Source of the DNA: Thermodesulfovibrionales bacterium
GTDB taxonomy: Bacteria > Nitrospirota > Thermodesulfovibrionia > Thermodesulfovibrionales > SM23-35
DNA: 7,672 nt
Reading direction: 5' to 3'
Assembly (NCBI GenBank): GCA_022013235.1
Contig: JAKLQR010000153.1
Span: 1-7,672 of the forward strand
Positions 1 to 5,280 of this stretch are shown here, piece after piece. The stretch's first letter is position 1. Each line of letters opens with the position of its first letter. The position numbers and the translations under genes were made by a program. Below the pieces are notes generated by a model. The model was not told the origin of the DNA, ran no database searches, and saw only the letters and a program-made list of their open reading frames with translations.

Positions 1-1
1 A

Positions 2-55
2 GACAAGAAAAGTTTTCCTGAAAGCCACATGGGTGCAGTGGAAGTGGTACTATGA
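2..55 (+). CDS. Possible 3' end of an upstream gene (partial, tentative)
   Basis: One frame is open from the window edge to a TGA at 53-55 and reads DKKSFPESHMGAVEVVL. Its stop overlaps the ATG of the next gene (52-54) in an ATGA arrangement, which is typical of translationally coupled genes. Eighteen open codons can easily occur by chance and no family is recognisable, so this is only a hint that the gene at 52 is the second gene of an operon. Confidence 0.2.
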   Translation, partial: DKKSFPESHMGAVEVVL

Positions 56-483
56 TGTGGGGCAGGTCATTGTTAATAGATAAATTTATTATGAGTGTTA
101 TTGTATTGTTAATCATAGGGATAGTTGTCTTTAAAGCGGAGTCAAATGCAGACGAACAGTGGAAGGAGTATTATGATGGTAATCGCTCAACATTTTATTA
201 TGATAAGAAAAGTCTTCATTATCCTTATAAAGGCAATCAAAATATAATTGCTGTTTGGACAAAGACTATCCCAAGTAAATACATCACTCATAACCAGGAA
301 AGAATTGGGTATTTCTCAGATTTAATATACATTAACTGTGAGGAAGTCAAGTATAGACGAACAGAAATGCTGATTCATAGTTATTCGGGAGAGATAATAA
401 ATCGACAAACGGTTAGATCGACTTACTATACGATTGATCCCGAGAACGAGGCAGAAGCTCTTTATAAGAGGGTATGCCCGTAA
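52..483 (+). CDS. Small exported protein, surface-adhesin-E-like family
   Basis: A 143-residue protein with a hydrophobic N-terminal segment at about residues 12-27 (IMSVIVLLIIGIVVF). A plausible signal peptidase site follows Ala33 (SNA before DEQW), so the mature protein would lie in the periplasm or at the surface. The mature part has features I associate with the surface-adhesin-E-like family (Pfam Adhesin_E type): a Trp near its start (W37), an FYYDKKSL stretch (48-55), a central VWTK (68-71), and two cysteines (C96 in INCEE, C142 at the C-terminus) that could form a disulfide. The family's molecular role is poorly defined and 'adhesin' is a name carried over from Haemophilus protein E. 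GGAAG at 40-44 is a reasonable ribosome binding site for ATG 52. ATG 55 or Met14 (ATG 91) are possible alternative starts. A broken relative lies at 1035-1228. The family call comes from remembered patterns, not a search. Confidence 0.7.
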   Translation: MMWGRSLLIDKFIMSVIVLLIIGIVVFKAESNADEQWKEYYDGNRSTFYYDKKSLHYPYKGNQNIIAVWTKTIPSKYITHNQERIGYFSDLIYINCEEVKYRRTEMLIHSYSGEIINRQTVRSTYYTIDPENEAEALYKRVCP

Positions 484-501
484 CAAAAAGAAAGGAATAC
501 T

Positions 502-674
502 ATGAGTTTTTGGGATAAATTATCCTATACACATGTCTTATCTCAAAAGCGGCTTAGTCATTATCCTTGCCGGTGTTGTTTCCTTATTATTGACTGTCTA
601 CTTATAAAGAGGAAAGTGAAATAAAATCAGACTACGAAAAAATCAAAATAAATATTGTCACTTCAATTTACTAG
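502..674 (+). pseudogene. Broken single-helix membrane protein gene
   Basis: ATG 502 has a good ribosome binding site (AAAGGA, 491-496) and starts 18 bases after the stop of the adhesin-E-like gene, so it looks like the next gene in that operon. The frame from 502 begins MSFWDKLSYTHV and runs to a stop at 622-624, but its later residues are unconvincing. The next frame (from ATG 533, stop 605-607) encodes MSYLKSGLVIILAGVVSLLL plus TVYL, a textbook transmembrane helix. The third frame (603-674) continues with a charged tail, YKEESEIKSDYEKIKINIV, and ends at TAG 672-674. Joining the three with two shifts, each equal to one extra base, gives a coherent protein of roughly 55 residues: a short cytoplasmic lead, one helix and a charged tail. 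I do not recognise a family. A shorter intact 24-residue peptide from ATG 533 is possible, but it lacks its own ribosome binding site. Confidence 0.45.
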
Positions 675-705
675 ATTACTATCTTTAACATAGTGGAGGA
701 GTTAC

Positions 706-876
706 GTGGCTACTATCAGGGAAATCGAAGAGCAAAAAATGCTACCTTAGAAATCGTATAGTACAATTCTGTGCCAGAAGATTTTGGCTGCCTTAAACGA
801 ACTGAAAAGACCCACCAGTGGTTTATTTGTTTCCAGTGTGTCCGTCTCTCTTTTATTATTTCCATCGCTAGTATAA
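706..876 (+). pseudogene. Short ORF with strong RBS, interrupted by an in-frame TAG
   Basis: A very good ribosome binding site (TGGAGGAG, 694-701) precedes GTG 706 at normal spacing. The frame reads MATIREIEEQKMLP (GTG read as Met) and then meets TAG at 748-750. The same frame stays open for another 41 codons to TAA 874-876. That part has protein-like content: KILAALNELKRPTSG, followed by a hydrophobic LFVSSVSVSLLLFPSLV. This suggests a small gene killed by a nonsense mutation. No family is recognised. The post-TAG open stretch is short enough to be chance, and the strong ribosome binding site is the best evidence that something was translated here. Confidence 0.3.
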
Positions 877-1034
877 TTAGGGTCAGGCTTTCTATTGTGC
901 ATTTAGCTGTAATCATTTCCACTTGTAACTTGCGAGATGATCGGGAATACGCTTAGCGTTCATAACTGTGAGAAGAGTGAGTGCGCCACAGATTAGAAAA
1001 AGTCTGCCGGGCAGCAACCATGACGCGTACGATT

Positions 1035-1228
1035 ATGATGAAGAGAAAGAAAAAACCTTTCTGCCGCGCCTTCTTCTTCCGTATTGATCAAGATTCAGAG
1101 AACCGCAGAAAAATTCTATTACTATACAAGATATGGAATTTGTATCTCCGGATAAAATAAAGGTGGGTACGCAGAGAGCTGTTCTTTTTAGAAGGTGGGC
1201 ATTAAAGATCATTAAAACAGGGTGTTGA
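1035..1228 (+). pseudogene. Scrambled remnant of a second adhesin-E-like gene
   Basis: The protein signal is spread over three frames. ATG 1035 begins MMKRKKKPF, a basic lead typical of signal peptides. The adjoining frame gives KTFLPRLLLPY up to a stop at 1085-1087. The frame from 1084 then gives LIKIQRTAEKFYYYT, and the frame from 1124 gives IQDMEFVSPDKIKVGTQRAV, ending at TGA 1226-1228. Joined at about 1123, the last two read as an aromatic FYY strand, a short variable segment and a lysine-valine strand. This is the same order as FYYDKKSL...IIAVWTK in the intact protein at 52-483, except that the expected Trp of VWT is a Gly. The C-terminal cysteine half of the family is not visible. I infer a truncated, multiply frameshifted paralogue. 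The resemblance rests on short motifs. Confidence 0.45.
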
Positions 1229-1250
1229 TATGTCAAGAAAATCTTTTAAA

Positions 1251-1270
1251 CCATAGTAATCTTTCTATGG
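1251..1270. repeat. Inverted repeat CCATAG / CTATGG
   Basis: Six-base arms at 1251-1256 and 1265-1270 are separated by eight bases. No T-tract follows directly, so this is not a convincing intrinsic terminator. It lies just after the decayed tract and could be a weak hairpin closing it. Confidence 0.3.
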
Positions 1271-1376
1271 GAATTGTTTCTGCGTTTCCCTGCAAGAAAA
1301 AAGGAGTATCAAACAACTATTTGCAATAAACAAGTCTGCCTCTATATGTTTCTTGATTCTAATCTTCGATTCTCTG

Positions 1377-1385
1377 TGGTATAGT
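1377..1385 (+). promoter_or_regulatory. Extended -10-like motif, distal copy
   Basis: TGGTATAGT fits the extended -10 pattern (TG, one base, then a TATAAT-like hexamer). A TTGATT at 1353-1358 is 21 bases upstream, too far for a standard -35, but extended -10 promoters may not need one. It would start transcription at about 1392 and drive the NYN gene at 1461. Confidence 0.3.
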
Positions 1386-1411
1386 TCTATCATGAAGCAA
1401 GAAAGCCCATT

Positions 1412-1420
1412 TGGTATAGT
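1412..1420 (+). promoter_or_regulatory. Extended -10-like motif, proximal copy
   Basis: This is a second exact copy of TGGTATAGT, 35 bases downstream of the first. It has no recognisable -35. Transcription would start near 1427, inside the left arm of the hairpin at 1421-1446, so a transcript from here would largely lack that hairpin while one from the distal motif would contain it. Confidence 0.25.
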
Positions 1421-1446
1421 AATTGCCGGGTGATGAACGGGCAATT
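1421..1446 (+). promoter_or_regulatory. 7-bp hairpin adjoining the RBS of the NYN gene
   Basis: AATTGCC (1421-1427) and GGCAATT (1440-1446) are perfect inverted repeats around a 12-base loop. The right arm ends four bases before the ribosome binding site AAGGAG (1451-1456). As RNA it would be a leader hairpin next to the initiation region. As DNA it could be a dyad operator. The downstream protein carries an RNA-binding domain and a likely nuclease domain, so autoregulation is possible but not shown. Confidence 0.4.
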
Positions 1447-1460
1447 GAGAAAGGAGCACG

Positions 1461-2210
1461 ATGACAGAACAATCGGAACAACAAAAATTCGCAGTGTTGA
1501 TTGATGGAGACAATGCACAAGCTTCCCTTCTTCCTCAGGTTTTGGCAGAGGTCAGCAAGTTCGGGTTGATCACTATCAAGCGGATATATGGAGACTGGAC
1601 GACGACAAGCATGAACAGCTGGAAGCCTGCGCTCCACAAGCACGCTATTCAACCGATTCAGCAATTTCGGTACACAGTCGGCAAGAACGCAACCGACAGT
1701 GCGATGATAATCGACGCGATGGATCTGCTCCACAGCAGTGATGTTGAAGGCTTCTGCATTGTTGCCAGTGACAGTGACTACACGCGGTTGGCAACAAGGA
1801 TCAGAGAAGAAGGTCTCTTTGTCATTGGAGTCGGCGAAAAGAAGACTCCCGAAGCGTTCACCAACGCCTGCAATCAATTCGTTTACTGTGAGAACCTGAC
1901 AGATACCCATAAGAAAAAAAGGAAGCATCATAAGGCCGAAGAGTCCGGCGTCCCGGATCCCATGCCCCTTCTTCTTCAGGCGTTCGAGACTGTTGTGAAG
2001 GATGAAGAATGGGCCCACTTGTCAGCGATGGGTTTTGTTCTCCATAAACTGGACCCGGCATTCGATCCCCGAACGTACGGCCACAAGAAACTTCAGTCCC
2101 TCATCAAGGACTATCCGGGCGCCTTTACGTTGAAACGAGACGATTCAACTAAGCCGCCGGTAGTCTATGTTGCCCTGACCGCCCAACAGGAGGATTCAGG
2201 CGACGCTTGA
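1461..2210 (+). CDS. NYN-domain putative ribonuclease with C-terminal OST-HTH/LOTUS domain
   Basis: The 249-residue protein has two recognisable parts. Residues 9-146 form a NYN domain of the LabA/DUF88 type (PIN-like fold): FAVLIDGDNA (10-19) with D15 and D17, a conserved GKNATDSAMIIDAMDLL (74-90) with D79, D85 and D88, and ASDSDYTRL (102-110) with D104 and D106. These acidic residues are those expected to bind metal in this fold, so an active single-strand ribonuclease is plausible. A basic linker (KKKRKHHK, 151-158) leads to an OST-HTH/LOTUS domain at about 166-245, recognised by DPMPLLLQAFE, WAHLSAMGFVLHKLDP and the YGHKKLQSLIKDYPGAF motif. LOTUS domains bind RNA (G-rich or G-quadruplex) or protein partners. 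No signal peptide or membrane segment is seen, so it acts in the cytoplasm. AAGGAG at 1451-1456 fixes the ATG at 1461. It appears to be transcribed alone or with the gene at 2291. Its target RNA is unknown. Confidence 0.9.
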   Translation: MTEQSEQQKFAVLIDGDNAQASLLPQVLAEVSKFGLITIKRIYGDWTTTSMNSWKPALHKHAIQPIQQFRYTVGKNATDSAMIIDAMDLLHSSDVEGFCIVASDSDYTRLATRIREEGLFVIGVGEKKTPEAFTNACNQFVYCENLTDTHKKKRKHHKAEESGVPDPMPLLLQAFETVVKDEEWAHLSAMGFVLHKLDPAFDPRTYGHKKLQSLIKDYPGAFTLKRDDSTKPPVVYVALTAQQEDSGDA

Positions 2211-2245
2211 CGGCGCGCCTAAATCCTAAACGTTATAAATTTTTT

Positions 2246-2267
2246 AAGATAATCTTCGTGGGATCTT
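2246..2267. repeat. Overlapping short inverted repeats between the NYN gene and the next ORF
   Basis: AAGATAATCTT at 2246-2256 is a palindrome around one central base, and a further ATCTT follows at 2263-2267, so AAGAT can pair with either copy. The flanks are very AT-rich, with a T-run at 2240-2245 before the repeat rather than after it. This could be an operator or weak hairpin; it does not have the form of an intrinsic terminator. Confidence 0.25.
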
Positions 2268-2290
2268 CTTATTGATAATTTATTCGTTCC

Positions 2291-2668
2291 GTGATATACA
2301 TAAAGCGTACAAAGAAAATCAAAAGAAAAATTTTTATTACGATTGTCGGTGTAATTTTTATTGTGGGTATGGTCTCCTTTGGGTGTGACATTTTCAAGAA
2401 GGAAGAAATTCCTCCGGAAAAATTACCGCTGGTTCCTGAGTCATGTGCTGCATTATCCAATCAGTATTCTCATGCGCTTAAGTTAGCTCATTCATCAGTG
2501 GAAGTCAGTCAGTTGCAGATTGCAAGAGTAGCCAATCAGTTTGCTCATTGCATGGAAGACGCAGGATTGTCAGAGGCAGAAGCGAGAGGCATTGTAAAGA
2601 ATATAGAGAAAACGGTCAGGGAAGAAGGAGAAAAAGGAAGCGCTCAGGAAGGGTCTTTCTACCGCTAA
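2291..2668 (+). CDS. Unrecognised single-pass membrane-anchored protein
   Basis: A 125-residue protein starting at GTG 2291. The lead is strongly basic (KRTKKIKRK, 5-13), followed by a hydrophobic segment at about 14-31 (IFITIVGVIFIVGMVSFG) and C32. This would be an uncleaved anchor or a signal sequence with the remainder in the periplasm. The SFGC around C32 does not match a standard lipobox. A proline-rich linker (EIPPEKLPLVP, 39-49) leads to a mostly helical domain with C52 and C87, which could form a disulfide. The C-terminal part from about residue 93 is charged and helical. No ribosome binding site is visible before the GTG, and the frame opens only at 2279, so the start is uncertain; no better in-frame start precedes the hydrophobic segment. 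I do not recognise a family. The composition is AT-rich like the left part of the window. It converges on the response regulator gene with a 55-base gap. Confidence 0.65.
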   Translation: MIYIKRTKKIKRKIFITIVGVIFIVGMVSFGCDIFKKEEIPPEKLPLVPESCAALSNQYSHALKLAHSSVEVSQLQIARVANQFAHCMEDAGLSEAEARGIVKNIEKTVREEGEKGSAQEGSFYR

Positions 2669-2723
2669 TTATTGTTCCTGCCCCATGCAGTAGTAGTGAA
2701 ATAAAGTGTGAAGCTGACAGGTG

Positions 2724-3353
2724 TTACTTCTCCAGAATGCCTGTTTTTATCGCATATCTCACAAGGTCGGCGGTTGTATGGACGTCGAGTTTTTGCATGA
2801 TATTCGTCCGGTGGGTTTCGACGGTTTTGACGCTGATGAACAGCTGTACGGCAATCTGTTTGTTGGTGAACCCGGATGCGATGAGCTTTAATACTTCGCG
2901 TTCGCGGATGGTGAGAATATGGGCCTCTTTCCCCTCTTCAGAAGAAGCTTTCAACAGTCTTTCGGAGACCGAAGGGCTGATAAAGGTCCCGCCTGCGGAG
3001 ACGGCTTTCACCGCATAGAGCAGATCCTCAAAGGCGTTGTCCTTGAGAACGTATCCGGATGCCTTCAGTTGCAGCGCCCTCCTGGCGGTGAGGGTCTCGT
3101 TATGCATGGTGAGGAAAATAACCTTTGTGCTGATTCCCATGCTCTGAATCTTCTGGAGGATCTCGAAGCCGTCAAGCCCCGGCATCGAGATATCGAGAAT
3201 GGCGATATCAGGTTTCTCTCTGAGAATGAGATCAAGGGTTTCCACCCCTCCGCCTACTTCTCCGACAACCGACAGGTCCGGCGCGGATTTCAGAAGATTC
3301 AGGAGCCCCTGTCTGAATATGACATGATCATCTGCGATAATAACCCTGGTCAT
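2724..3353 (-). CDS. NarL/LuxR-type response regulator
   Basis: A 209-residue cytoplasmic transcription factor, the partner of the histidine kinase directly upstream. The receiver domain (1-120) has the acidic pair D8-D9, phosphoacceptor D54 in ILDISMPGLDGFE, T82 in FLTM and K104 in VLKD, so all key residues are present. A linker leads to a LuxR/GerE helix-turn-helix at about 147-205, with LTIREREVLKLIASGFTNKQ (147-166) and the recognition-helix region SVKTVETHRTNIMQKL (174-189). Length and layout are normal for the NarL/FixJ group, which usually dimerises on phosphorylation and activates transcription. Its ATG overlaps the kinase stop by four bases (ATGA), with AGAGGTG at 3362-3368 as ribosome binding site, so translation is probably coupled. 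No obvious target site was found in the window. No clear terminator follows it in the 55-base gap. Confidence 0.96.
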   Translation of the reverse strand: MTRVIIADDHVIFRQGLLNLLKSAPDLSVVGEVGGGVETLDLILREKPDIAILDISMPGLDGFEILQKIQSMGISTKVIFLTMHNETLTARRALQLKASGYVLKDNAFEDLLYAVKAVSAGGTFISPSVSERLLKASSEEGKEAHILTIREREVLKLIASGFTNKQIAVQLFISVKTVETHRTNIMQKLDVHTTADLVRYAIKTGILEK

Positions 3354-5164
3354 TTAAGCGGCACCTCTATAAAGATATTTGTCCCTATTTTATCAGAACT
3401 CTTTATCCTAATAATACCGCCGAGCAATTCGACCCTCTCTCTTATTGTATAAAGTCCTAACCCGTGGTCTTCTGTTCCGGGGTTGATGCGGGTGAAGCCC
3501 CTGCCGTTGTCCCGGATCTCCAAAGTAAGAAAATTTGCATCCTGTTTTAACAGTACATCGACGACAGTCGCTTCCGAATGTTTCACTGCATTGTTCAGCG
3601 CCTCCTGAAATATCCGGTAGAAGTTTTCCTTGATTTTCGGACTCATATCGATTGTTTCTCCCGCGGTAATATTAATCTCTATCCCGGAACGTTCCTGTAC
3701 TTTTCGCGCATGCCAGGTGATGGCCTCTACGAGGCCCGTATTTTCGAGGAAAGAGGGCCTGAGATCCATGGACACCGCCCGGAGTTCGTCAATGACCTGG
3801 GTTATCTCGGATATGAGTTCGGGGAAAGCCTTCCTGTCAACAGGCATGCCGTCCTTTACCTGTGCTTCGAGCAACTGCAGTTTCAATTTTGTCGCAAGCA
3901 GGGAGGTACCGATGCCGTCATGAAGTCCTCTCGCGAGCCTCTTCCGCTCTTTTTCATGGGCATCGAATATCTTTACCGAAGCAGACTGCAGTTCCCTGAT
4001 CCTCGTGTAGCGGGAGGTGAGCGCATACACCACGCAGATCATGAAAAAAGCGGTGGCATAATCCCAGAGGAAAAACCCTGTAATCTGGAGCAGATCGAGC
4101 CCTCCGAACGATTCCAGCACGAATCCCACAATCAGTCCTGTGATTCCGAGGAGGATGGTGCCTGATTCATAGAATTTCCTGACAAAGGCCTTGATCGCAA
4201 TAAAAACCAGGAACGAAGCGGTCACAAGGAAAAGCACCTTCCAGAAGGTATAGATATAGATCCTCGCGGTATAGGAAGTGAAAAAGATGGGGAGCGCCGC
4301 GATGCAGAAGAATGCCGCGGTAATCACCCGTATGGGAGCTTTGACCTTTTCCTTGTAGAAGTGAAGAAGGAGAAGGAGCAGGCTAGCGGGGAGGAGCGCG
4401 GAAATTATGTTAATCGCCTTCTGCACAGTCCGGGTCTTCAGCCCGGTATCATAGAATGTGACGCTGCCGAGAAAGAAGAGTGCACCATAGAGTGTTATGA
4501 AGAGCCAGAAATAAAAATATTCCCTATCCCTCAGTCCCTTGATATAGAAGAAAAGACAGGCAAGGAAGAAAAGGGAGAAGAAGGTGAAGAAACAGAACTC
4601 CCATATCAGGATATTCTTGTATTTTTGCAGCTCCACGATCAAAAGGTCCTTGTATCCGCCGATATGTATCCCCCGGTCAAAAATTCCGCCGTTCAGGTAG
4701 GTATTCATCACGCGGACGGCAAGGACGTTGTCTCCCCCGTAGTTGATATGCTCCCCGGGGATCTGATAGAGCCTGTCGATTTTTGATGCTTCGATGAACG
4801 GTTCACCGATCAGGCCTTCGCCTCCAATCTTCATGCCGTTGAAAAAGACTTCGTCGGCGTCGCCGATTCTTCCGAGGAAGACTGCGGGCTGGACATTTCT
4901 GAAGTTCCCGGGAACAATGCAATGAATCCTGTACCATCCTATACCGTTTACCGCACGGATTCCCTGGGACTGCCAGTTCCCCGGAACAGCAATCGATGCC
5001 CATTGTGAATCGTTGAAAGAAGGAGATGCATAGGCGGGATTGTCGTCGGGAGAAAATTTATGGAGACCGTCCAGAACGAGGGAGAGATGCGCGGTTTCTG
5101 CCTGGAGCGGGCCGGCAGTGAAGAGAACGCACAGATACAGAAAGACAAACAATATATTTCTCAC
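3350..5164 (-). CDS. 7TMR-DISM sensor histidine kinase with GH2-like extracytoplasmic domain
   Basis: A 604-residue membrane kinase starting at GTG 5164 (AGGGA at 5169-5173 as ribosome binding site). Residues 1-22 are a signal peptide with a likely cut after LQA. Residues 23-180 form a periplasmic domain with WASIAVPGNW, GIGWYRIHCIVPG (74-86) and DADEVFFNGMKIG (102-114). This pattern resembles the sugar-binding (galactose-binding-like) domain of family 2 glycosidases, so a carbohydrate or envelope ligand is possible. Seven helices follow at about 185-208, 217-238, 250-270, 278-298, 302-327, 335-356 and 363-384, fitting the 7TMR-DISM module. A short coiled linker leads to HisKA_3 with EKERKRLARGLHDGIG (404-419) and phosphorylatable H415. 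The HATPase_c domain shows N524-N525 (N box), DNGRGF (552-557) and GLGLYTI (568-574). No HAMP or PAS domain is seen. All catalytic residues are present. It signals to the regulator that overlaps its 3' end. Confidence 0.95.
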   Translation of the reverse strand: MRNILFVFLYLCVLFTAGPLQAETAHLSLVLDGLHKFSPDDNPAYASPSFNDSQWASIAVPGNWQSQGIRAVNGIGWYRIHCIVPGNFRNVQPAVFLGRIGDADEVFFNGMKIGGEGLIGEPFIEASKIDRLYQIPGEHINYGGDNVLAVRVMNTYLNGGIFDRGIHIGGYKDLLIVELQKYKNILIWEFCFFTFFSLFFLACLFFYIKGLRDREYFYFWLFITLYGALFFLGSVTFYDTGLKTRTVQKAINIISALLPASLLLLLLHFYKEKVKAPIRVITAAFFCIAALPIFFTSYTARIYIYTFWKVLFLVTASFLVFIAIKAFVRKFYESGTILLGITGLIVGFVLESFGGLDLLQITGFFLWDYATAFFMICVVYALTSRYTRIRELQSASVKIFDAHEKERKRLARGLHDGIGTSLLATKLKLQLLEAQVKDGMPVDRKAFPELISEITQVIDELRAVSMDLRPSFLENTGLVEAITWHARKVQERSGIEINITAGETIDMSPKIKENFYRIFQEALNNAVKHSEATVVDVLLKQDANFLTLEIRDNGRGFTRINPGTEDHGLGLYTIRERVELLGGIIRIKSSDKIGTNIFIEVPLK

Positions 5165-5249
5165 TGTGTCCCTGAATGCACAAAAACGAACATTCTTGAA
5201 TCCCTCTGAACCTTATCAGATTTCAATAGAAACGATTCTGCTTACTATG

Positions 5250-5280
5250 ATTATAGAGGATAAGAGGAGAGTTATTTCAA
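5250..5280 (-). promoter_or_regulatory. Possible promoter of the kinase-regulator operon
   Basis: On the minus strand TTGAAA (5280-5275) and a perfect TATAAT (5255-5250) are separated by 19 bases, slightly longer than ideal. The -35 overlaps the stop codon of the sodium/calcium antiporter. Transcription would start near 5243, leaving a leader of about 80 bases before the GTG at 5164. This would allow the kinase and regulator to be expressed independently of the antiporter operon. No terminator is visible in the gap, so read-through is also possible. Confidence 0.35.

Larger units (their letters stand above)
484..1460. other. AT-rich tract with decayed small ORFs, no intact gene
   Basis: This 977-base stretch has no complete reading frame that I recognise on either strand. 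It contains fragments that make sense only if frames are joined or a stop is ignored: 502-674, 706-876 and 1035-1228. The parts at 877-1034 and 1229-1375 show nothing interpretable beyond short inverted repeats. The base composition is like the gene at 52-483 and clearly lower in GC than the genes on the right side. The likeliest reading is a run of small exported or membrane genes that has degenerated. Local sequencing errors are an alternative. Confidence 0.5.

Noticed and set aside
716..956. Opposing frames of about 60-70 residues at 716-922 (minus) and 771-956 (plus)
   Set aside because: Neither has a ribosome binding site or recognisable content. The frame with the strong ribosome binding site is the interrupted one from 706.
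949..959. Palindrome ACGCTTAGCGT
   Set aside because: Five-base arms around one base, with no partner copy and no nearby gene start. Chance is sufficient.
961..1022. Possible riboswitch around CTGCCGGGCAGCAACC
   Set aside because: It was considered because the end resembles a c-di-GMP riboswitch, but the conserved core (GACGCAAAGC and tetraloop) is absent.
1359..2018. A 219-codon minus-strand frame opposite the NYN gene
   Set aside because: It is antisense to a gene with clear domain motifs, has no recognisable family content, and its frame is the by-product of the coding strand.
2212..2219. GGCGCGCC palindrome just after the NYN stop codon
   Set aside because: A lone restriction-site-like octamer with no repeat partner or gene-regulatory context.
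2364..2389. Lipoprotein signal at C32 of the 2291-2668 protein
   Set aside because: The residues before Cys (V-S-F-G) do not fit the lipobox, where Leu is normally at -3 and a small residue at -2.
2678..2690. CTGC/GCAG hairpin in the convergent gap as a bidirectional terminator
   Set aside because: Only four pairs and no T-tract on either side.
4361..4786. A plus-strand frame rich in Lys and Glu
   Set aside because: It lies opposite the membrane segments of the histidine kinase. Phe/Leu-rich helices read antisense give Lys/Glu-rich frames.
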